A stretch of DNA of 6,962 bases from Acidobacteriota bacterium. Lineage in GTDB: Bacteria > Acidobacteriota > Thermoanaerobaculia > UBA5066. The position numbers and the translations under genes are program-made. Position 1 is the first letter of the stretch; each line of letters starts with the position of its first letter. The DNA lies in assembly GCA_016789625.1 (NCBI GenBank), contig JAEUQS010000213.1, positions 1 through 6,962 on the forward strand. Reading direction: 5' to 3'. The notes beneath the pieces were generated by a model. That model was not told the DNA's origin. It was given only the letters and a program-made list of their open reading frames with translations, and did no database searches. Positions 1 to 4,866 of this stretch are shown here, piece by piece.

Positions 1-2376
1 TGGCTCCGGGCCGGCTTTCACCGCGTGCTCGCCAGGGACGGCTCGGTCATCGAGCTCTCGCCCGAGATGAAGCTGCCGAAGTCCGCGCTCGACGAGGAAG
101 GCCGCGTCGCGCTCCTCGTGGGCCGGCACGTCCTTCGGCCCGAGGACCCGGAGCTCCTGACGACGCTCACGACGGCGTTCGATCTGGGCGACGGCGCTTT
201 GTCCGTGCGCCGGCACGGCACGGACGACGTGAAGCGCTTTCACCGCGGCCTCGTGTGCAACGGCTGCTCGCGGACCTTCCTCGATCCCGTGCCCGCGCTC
301 TTCTCGTTCAACTCGCCGCGCGGCGCCTGCGAGACCTGTCAGGGTTTCGGCCGCGTGGCCGGGATCGACGAGAGCCGTGTGATTCCCGACCCGGGGAAGT
401 CGCTCCGCGAGCGCCCCATCGCGCCCTTCAACTCGCCCGCGTACGAGAGCGCGTACACCGAGATGGAGCCCGCGCTCGTGAAGCACCGCGTGCGAAGGAG
501 CGTGCCGTGGGCCGAGCTCTCCGCCGAGGAGCGGGACGTCGTCTGGAACGGCCGCGGCGCCTGGTACGGCGTGAAGGGCCTCTTCGAGTGGCTCGAGAAG
601 AAGCGTTACAAGGTGCACGTCCGCGTGCTCCTCGCGCGCTACCGGGGCTACACCACGTGCCCTTCCTGCAACGGCGCCCGGCTTCGGCCGGAGGCCCTCG
701 CGGTGCGCCTCCGGGACGAGACGATGGCGACGCTCGCCACGAAGACGCTCGTCGAGCTCCGCGATTTCCTCGCCCGCGGGCTGGACCCCCGCGACGAGGC
801 CCGCGGTGGCGCGCTCGCGCGGGACCTCGTGAAGCGCCTCGACACGCTGGTCGCGATCGGCCTCCCGTACCTCTCCCTCGGGCGGCCGCTCCGCACGCTC
901 TCGGGCGGCGAGGCCCAGCGGATCCAGCTCGGCTCGGCCATCGGCAACGCGCTGACGGGCACGCTCTACGTCCTCGACGAGCCCACGGTGGGCCTCCACG
1001 CCGAGGACACCGAGCGTCTGCTCGGCGTTCTCGAGAGGCTCGCCGCGCAGGGCAACGCCGTCGTCGCCGTGGAGCACGACACGGCGGTGATCCGGCGGGC
1101 CGCGCACGTCGTGGACCTCGGACCTCATGCCGGCCGGCGCGGAGGCGAGGTCGTCTTCGAGGGAACGCCGTTCGACCTCGAGGGCCGCGACACGGCCACC
1201 GGGCGCGCGCTCCTCGCCGAGACGGCCGAGGCGGCTCGCCCGGATCTCCCGGAGGCTCTCGTCGCCGAGAGCGAGGTCGTGTTCGCCGCGCACCGTTTCG
1301 CCGGCAAGGCGGTCACCATCGTCGGCGCGCGGGCCCACAACCTGAAGAACGTGACGGTGAGGATCCCGCTCGGAAAGCTCGTCGCGGTGGCGGGGGTCTC
1401 GGGCTCCGGCAAGAGCTCCCTCGTCGTCGACGTCCTCGCGGCCGGGACGCTCCGGGCGCTGGGAAAGCCGCTGGGCACGGCCGACGCCGCGGGCGAGCAC
1501 ACGCGCATCGACGGCCTCGCCGCGATCTCGGATCTCGTGCTGGTCGACCAATCGCCGCTCGGCCGTTCGGCCCGCTCGAACCCCGCCACGTTCACGAAGG
1601 CCTGGGACGACGTCCGCGCGCTCTTCGCCCGCACGCCCGAGGCGCGATCGCTGGGGCTCACGCCGGGGAGCTTCAGCTTCAACGCCGTGGGCGGGCGCTG
1701 CGAGACGTGCGAGGGGAACGGTTTCGTCGCCATCGACATGCAGTTCCTCTCGGACGTGACGGTGGTGTGCGAGTCCTGCGACGGAAAGCGCTTCGGCCCC
1801 GCCGTGCTCTCCGTGAGGCTCCGCGGGCGGAACGTCTCCGAGGTGCTCGCTCTCACGATCGAGGAGGCCCTCTCGGTGTTCGGCGACGTGAAGGCCCTCG
1901 TGGGCAAGCTCTCGCCGCTCGAAAGCGCGGGTCTCGCGTACCTCACGCTCGGTCAGCCCACGTCCACGCTCTCGGGCGGGGAGGCCCAGCGGCTGAAGAT
2001 CGCCTCGTTCCTCGGCGGGGCGAAACCGAAGCCCGGGGGCGGGCACACGCTCTTCGTGTTCGACGAGCCCACGACGGGTCTCGCGCCCGAGGACGTCGAG
2101 GTGCTCGTGAGCGTCTTCCGGAGGCTCCTCGCGAGCGGGCACTCGATCCTCACGGTGGAGCACCACCTCGGCTTCCTCCGGAAGGCCGATCACGTGATCG
2201 AGCTGGGACCCTCGGGAGGGCCGGCGGGCGGGCACGTCGTCTTCGCCGGGACCCCCGCCGAATTGATGACCCAGCGCACATCTCCGACGGGCCGGGCGCT
2301 TCGCTCGGCGGCCGGAGGCCGCACCTCGCTACAATCAGCCGATTCATGGCCGAAGGTGTCTGGCGCTACGTCCTGA
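1..2376 (+). CDS. uvrA: UvrA-type excinuclease ABC ATPase subunit (5'-truncated by window edge)
   Basis: UvrA proteins are dimeric ABC ATPases that find bulky DNA lesions and load UvrB in nucleotide excision repair. Frame 1 is open from base 1 to the TGA at 2374-2376, giving 791 residues; roughly the first 170-190 of a normal UvrA (about 940), including the first Walker A, lie upstream. The GTG at 25 is not the true start, because the preceding codons (WLRAGFHR) continue the family pattern. In visible-residue numbering: zinc CxxC pairs C86/C89 and C110/C113; CPSC 220-223; signature LSGGEAQR 300-307; Walker B YVLDEP 323-328 with switch H359; second Walker A GVSGSGKSS 465-473; zinc finger C567/C570-x19-C590/C593; second signature 657-664; Walker B FVFDEP 685-690 with H721. 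The two signatures are almost identical in DNA (898-921 and 1969-1992, 23 of 24 bases). The segment before CPSC is shorter than in standard UvrA, so a UvrA paralogue is possible. The family assignment is very secure; the housekeeping role is less so. Confidence 0.96.
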   Translation, partial: WLRAGFHRVLARDGSVIELSPEMKLPKSALDEEGRVALLVGRHVLRPEDPELLTTLTTAFDLGDGALSVRRHGTDDVKRFHRGLVCNGCSRTFLDPVPALFSFNSPRGACETCQGFGRVAGIDESRVIPDPGKSLRERPIAPFNSPAYESAYTEMEPALVKHRVRRSVPWAELSAEERDVVWNGRGAWYGVKGLFEWLEKKRYKVHVRVLLARYRGYTTCPSCNGARLRPEALAVRLRDETMATLATKTLVELRDFLARGLDPRDEARGGALARDLVKRLDTLVAIGLPYLSLGRPLRTLSGGEAQRIQLGSAIGNALTGTLYVLDEPTVGLHAEDTERLLGVLERLAAQGNAVVAVEHDTAVIRRAAHVVDLGPHAGRRGGEVVFEGTPFDLEGRDTATGRALLAETAEAARPDLPEALVAESEVVFAAHRFAGKAVTIVGARAHNLKNVTVRIPLGKLVAVAGVSGSGKSSLVVDVLAAGTLRALGKPLGTADAAGEHTRIDGLAAISDLVLVDQSPLGRSARSNPATFTKAWDDVRALFARTPEARSLGLTPGSFSFNAVGGRCETCEGNGFVAIDMQFLSDVTVVCESCDGKRFGPAVLSVRLRGRNVSEVLALTIEEALSVFGDVKALVGKLSPLESAGLAYLTLGQPTSTLSGGEAQRLKIASFLGGAKPKPGGGHTLFVFDEPTTGLAPEDVEVLVSVFRRLLASGHSILTVEHHLGFLRKADHVIELGPSGGPAGGHVVFAGTPAELMTQRTSPTGRALRSAAGGRTSLQSADSWPKVSGATS
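2330..2335 (+). promoter_or_regulatory. Candidate -10 element (TACAAT) for the FHA-RDD gene
   Basis: TACAAT differs from the sigma-70 -10 consensus by one base and stands out in very GC-rich sequence at the end of uvrA. It ends 10 nt before the ATG at 2346, so transcription would start about 3-4 nt before the start codon, giving a nearly leaderless mRNA. No convincing -35 hexamer is seen 16-18 bp upstream. The ATG also has no Shine-Dalgarno at normal spacing; the nearest GGAGG (2313-2317) is 28 nt away. The gene could instead be read through from uvrA. The same hexamer inside gene 3 (4726-4731) shows it can occur by chance. Confidence 0.3.
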
Positions 2377-3860
2377 CCGTGGATGGGCGAGAGATCGAGC
2401 TGAGCGATGGCGAGGTGACGCTCGGCAGGAGCCGCACGTCCACCGTTCGTGTCGATCACGAATCGGTCTCGCGTTCCCATTCGCTGCTCACGTTCGAGAA
2501 GGGCCACGCGGTGGTGAAGGACCTCAACTCCTCGAACGGCACGTACGTCGGCGGCCGCCGGATCCTCAACGAGACGCGCGTCTCCGACGGCGATCGGATC
2601 CAGCTCGGCGCGGCCGTGATCGGCGTCCGCATCGTGGCGCCGCCGCTTCCCCAGGCTCCGCCCCCGCCCCCTCCCGCGCCGGCGTTCGACGCGGGCTCGG
2701 GCCTCAGCGCGGCGATGCTGGAGGTCGAACCGTCTCCGGCGCCGCGCGCCCGGGCCGAGCCCTCGCCCGTTCCGGCTCCGCCGGCGGAGAACCCGCCGCC
2801 ACACCGGAAAGCGCCGTCGGAGACCCGTCCGTCGTTCGACCGGCCGCCCGGCCGGAGGGACGGGCCGTCCGGCCCGCCGGGACCGCCTCCGCTCCCCGAC
2901 CCCGAAGGCTCGGTGGATTCCACGGGAATCTCCGCCGACGAGCTCTTCGCGGAGGCCGATCGCCGTCCCACGCAGCCGCCGGTCGAGCTGGCGGGCAACG
3001 CGATCGAGGCGCTGCGGTCGGCAGCGTCGCGTTCGGTCGCTGACGTGGGCGCGGTGAACCCGCAGACGGCGGGCTCGCGATACTCGTCCCCCGGCCCCAC
3101 CGACGTCCTGCCGCCGGCTCAGATGCCCCCGGCCCCGCCCGCTCCCGTCTCGGCGCCGCGCGGAGCGCCGCAGGCGTACGCGCCGCCTCCGCCTCCGCCT
3201 CCGCCGCCCCCCGCACCCGTGCGGGCCGCTGCGCCGGCGCCGGTACCGCGCGCCCGGGTGCTCTCGTCGCCCGAGCCGACGCTGTCGCAGATTCCGCTGG
3301 GCCGCGACTCGGGGGCCCGTGTCCCGGGCGCGGCCGCTCCCGAGCCGCGCCAGCCCTCCCCGCAGGCCCGACCCGACGGGCGCCGCAACGCCGACCGCGA
3401 CGCCGAAAGGCCCACCGCCGGCTTCGGCCCGCGCTTCGTCGCGACCCTCGTGGACGCGATCATCATGATGGCGATCGATCTCCTGCTCATCTCCCCGGTC
3501 TTCCTCATGATGTTTCTCCGGGGCACGGGCTCGGGCGAGCCCAAGGGAGTCGACGTCACCCTCCTCGCCGTCTCGGGGCTCTCGGCGGTGCTCATGATGG
3601 CAGCCAACTTCTGGTACGTCGTGGGCGGCTGGGCCCGCAGCGGACGCACTCCGGGGAAGGCGCTCATGGGGCTCGTGATCGTCGTGCCCGGCGAGAGCGG
3701 CCCGGGCATCGGCTGGGGAAAGGCCATCGGGCGCTTCCTCACGATGGGGTTCCTCTCGGGAATCTTCCTCGTCGGCTACCTGATGGTGCTCTTCCGCAAG
3801 GACAAGCTCGCGCTCCACGACCTGGTGGCCGGGACGCGCGTCGTCCAGCTGAAGAAATAG
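2346..3860 (+). CDS. FHA domain - proline-rich linker - RDD family membrane protein
   Basis: This 504-residue protein joins a phosphothreonine-recognition domain to a membrane domain. The FHA domain (about 8-96) shows GRS (27-29), SRSH (42-45) and NSSNGTYVGG (61-70), the usual phosphopeptide-contact positions. Residues 98-355 form a linker rich in Pro, Ala and Arg, with Pro runs at 105-110 and 280-289. The RDD domain (about 358-502) has GPRFVATLVD, SGRTPGKALMGL (432-443) and the closing LHDLVAGTRVV (490-500), with hydrophobic segments near 365-390, 403-428 and 463-483. FHA domains usually act with Hanks-type Ser/Thr kinases; RDD proteins are poorly understood membrane proteins, some linked to transport. 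The expected topology is a cytoplasmic FHA tethered to the inner membrane. The ATG at 2346 is chosen because it keeps the first FHA strand (YVLTVDG); GTG 2379 would cut it. The start overlaps uvrA by 31 nt. The same frame is open upstream to about 255, but that part is an Arg-rich shadow of uvrA. No kinase or phosphatase gene is in the window. Confidence 0.93.
   Translation: MAEGVWRYVLTVDGREIELSDGEVTLGRSRTSTVRVDHESVSRSHSLLTFEKGHAVVKDLNSSNGTYVGGRRILNETRVSDGDRIQLGAAVIGVRIVAPPLPQAPPPPPPAPAFDAGSGLSAAMLEVEPSPAPRARAEPSPVPAPPAENPPPHRKAPSETRPSFDRPPGRRDGPSGPPGPPPLPDPEGSVDSTGISADELFAEADRRPTQPPVELAGNAIEALRSAASRSVADVGAVNPQTAGSRYSSPGPTDVLPPAQMPPAPPAPVSAPRGAPQAYAPPPPPPPPPPAPVRAAAPAPVPRARVLSSPEPTLSQIPLGRDSGARVPGAAAPEPRQPSPQARPDGRRNADRDAERPTAGFGPRFVATLVDAIIMMAIDLLLISPVFLMMFLRGTGSGEPKGVDVTLLAVSGLSAVLMMAANFWYVVGGWARSGRTPGKALMGLVIVVPGESGPGIGWGKAIGRFLTMGFLSGIFLVGYLMVLFRKDKLALHDLVAGTRVVQLKK
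3183..3212 (+). repeat. CCGCCT hexanucleotide microsatellite encoding ten consecutive prolines
   Basis: Three perfect CCGCCT units (3183-3200) are followed by CCG CCG CCC CCC. All ten codons are proline (residues 280-289 of the FHA-RDD protein). Runs this long stall ribosomes unless elongation factor P acts, which is known biology. The repeat unit is six bases, so slippage would change the linker by two residues without shifting the frame. Confidence 0.85.
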
Positions 3861-3902
3861 GCGGGCGGCCCGAAAAAACCAGCGATTGGCCCTTCGGGGG
3901 TT

Positions 3903-3928
3903 TGGGGGCACCGGCCATGGTGCCCCCA
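3903..3928. terminator. Perfect 10-bp inverted repeat between convergent genes, probable bidirectional terminator
   Basis: The left arm TGGGGGCACC (3903-3912) and right arm GGTGCCCCCA (3919-3928) are exact reverse complements around a 6-nt loop. The hairpin lies 42 nt after the FHA-RDD stop and 5 nt after the stop of the convergent TPR gene, where a shared terminator would sit. Neither side has an immediate T-tract. On the minus strand six T (3878-3873) follow about 25 nt later, preceded only by a weak 3-4 bp stem. On the plus strand a second possible stem pairs CCCGAA (3869-3874) with TTCGGG (3893-3898). It may be an intrinsic terminator without a U-tract, or an mRNA 3'-end stabiliser. Confidence 0.55.
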
Positions 3929-3933
3929 GGCAA

Positions 3934-4851
3934 CTACGGCGTCCCGAGAACGGCGGACATCGCCGGCGAGATCCACACGGCCTCGGCGCGGCTGTTGCCC
4001 CCTTTGGCGCGATAGGCGCGGAGAGCGCGGCGCGCGCGGGCCAGGAGGGCTTCGTCCTTGCGCCCCTCGAGCAGGAACTGCGAGACCGAAGTGACGCAAT
4101 CGAGGAGGTCGACATCGGGGGACGTGTCGCCCCGCGCCCGCAACCGGTCGACGAGCGTCGCCGCGAGCTCGAAGTCGGCGGCCGAGACGGCAGCGACCAG
4201 GTTCCGGCGCTCTTCCGAGGTGGGAGTCACGAAGGGCAGCGGTGTCGCCGTGGGCAGCTCCGGGGCCGGCGGCGCCGCCGTCGGGACCAGCTCGGGCGTC
4301 GGCGTCGGCCGCGGCGCGAGCGGCGGGGGAGCTGGCGTCGGAGTGGCGGGGGGAAGTGGCAGCGGCGTGGGCTCGGGCCTCGCCGCGGACGCTGCGGCCG
4401 CGCGCTCGGCTGCGCGCGTCTCCAGGACCCTCAGACGGCTCTCGAGGTCGGTGGACTCGGGCCAGGCCGAGATGACGCCGAACGAGCGCGACCTCTCGAG
4501 CGCATCCTTCGCGCGGGCCTCCTGCCCCAGCTCCATGCGCGCGACCCCGAGCCAGTAGTAGGGATCGTAGTGATCGGCGAACGCCCGCGTCGTCCCCAGC
4601 CGCTCGACCGGGGTCGCGTGGCCGGTCGCGAGGGCCTTCTCGAGAGAGTCGATCCCGGCCCGGTAGTCGCCGCGCTTCACGGCCTTGCGCCCCTGCTCGT
4701 AGAGCCGGGCTGCCTGATCGGGCGGTACAATCTGTGCATGGGCGGTCCGCGCCCACGGAGCGAGCGTCCCGAGGGTCAGGAAGAGAAGCGCGAAAAAACG
4801 CGTTCTCCCGCGTGAGATCGACCCCCTCTCGCGACACTCAGTACGTGGCAC
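3934..4851 (-). CDS. Exported TPR-repeat protein with proline-rich linker and helical C-terminal domain
   Basis: This is a 305-residue protein of unknown specific function. A basic N-region (RGRTR, 14-18) and hydrophobic core FFALLFLTLGTLAPWA (19-34) lead to an AHA motif with likely cleavage after A39, so it should be exported by Sec. Residues about 43-78 (AARLYEQGRKAVKRGDY...SLEKAL) form one clear TPR-like helix pair, and 95-125 (YDPYYWLGVARMELGQEARAKDALERS) a second. Residues 158-211 are a Pro/Thr/Ala linker with many TP and PTP steps. Residues 213-305 form a separate, mostly helical region (EERRNLVAAV, DVDLLDCVTSVSQFLLEGRKDEALL, ARRALRAYRAKGG) that I cannot assign to a named family. TPRs usually mediate protein-protein contacts. 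The GTG at 4851 is the only ATG/GTG/TTG that keeps the signal peptide; the ATG at 4859 is in another frame and soon stops. No Shine-Dalgarno is visible. The start codon is 15 bp from the start of the divergent gene. A lipoprotein is excluded, as no lipobox cysteine is seen. Confidence 0.88.
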   Translation of the reverse strand: MPRTECRERGSISRGRTRFFALLFLTLGTLAPWARTAHAQIVPPDQAARLYEQGRKAVKRGDYRAGIDSLEKALATGHATPVERLGTTRAFADHYDPYYWLGVARMELGQEARAKDALERSRSFGVISAWPESTDLESRLRVLETRAAERAAAASAARPEPTPLPLPPATPTPAPPPLAPRPTPTPELVPTAAPPAPELPTATPLPFVTPTSEERRNLVAAVSAADFELAATLVDRLRARGDTSPDVDLLDCVTSVSQFLLEGRKDEALLARARRALRAYRAKGGNSRAEAVWISPAMSAVLGTP

Positions 4852-4857
4852 GACGCC

Positions 4858-4863
4858 ATTCTA
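4858..4863 (-). promoter_or_regulatory. Candidate -10 element (TAGAAT) just before the GTG of the TPR gene
   Basis: Read on the minus strand, TAGAAT (4863 down to 4858) is followed by only 6 nt before the GTG at 4851-4849. With the usual -10 to +1 distance, the start codon would lie at or next to the first transcribed base, implying a leaderless mRNA. This fits the absence of a ribosome-binding site. No clear -35 box is visible at 16-18 bp. The hexamer lies within the 15-bp gap between the two divergent start codons, an AT-rich spot in GC-rich sequence. Confidence 0.35.
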
Positions 4864-4866
4864 GAT

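Noticed and set aside
25..27. GTG as the start of the uvrA gene
   Set aside because: The frame is open to base 1 and the preceding residues fit the UvrA family pattern, so the gene is truncated by the window edge and does not start here.
898..1992. 24-bp near-identical direct repeat (898-921 and 1969-1992)
   Set aside because: It encodes the two conserved ABC signature motifs of UvrA and reflects the family's internal duplication, not a mobile or regulatory repeat.
255..2345. Upstream extension of the FHA-RDD frame (open from 255)
   Set aside because: It overlaps uvrA entirely, is extremely Arg/Pro-rich and lacks any domain pattern; the FHA domain begins only after the ATG at 2346.
2190..4115. 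641-codon open frame on the minus strand
   Set aside because: It runs antisense across uvrA, the whole FHA-RDD gene, the terminator region and into the TPR gene in another frame. It is Arg-rich low complexity and incompatible with the clear domains on the other frames.
4726..4738. TACAAT box followed by GTGCATG on the plus strand, resembling the gene 2 start
   Set aside because: It lies inside the TPR coding sequence on the opposite strand, and the frame it would open (4734 on) is a shadow with no domain.
3886..4815. 309-codon open frame on the plus strand
   Set aside because: It is the shadow of the TPR gene, Arg/Gly-rich, and starts inside the terminator hairpin region.
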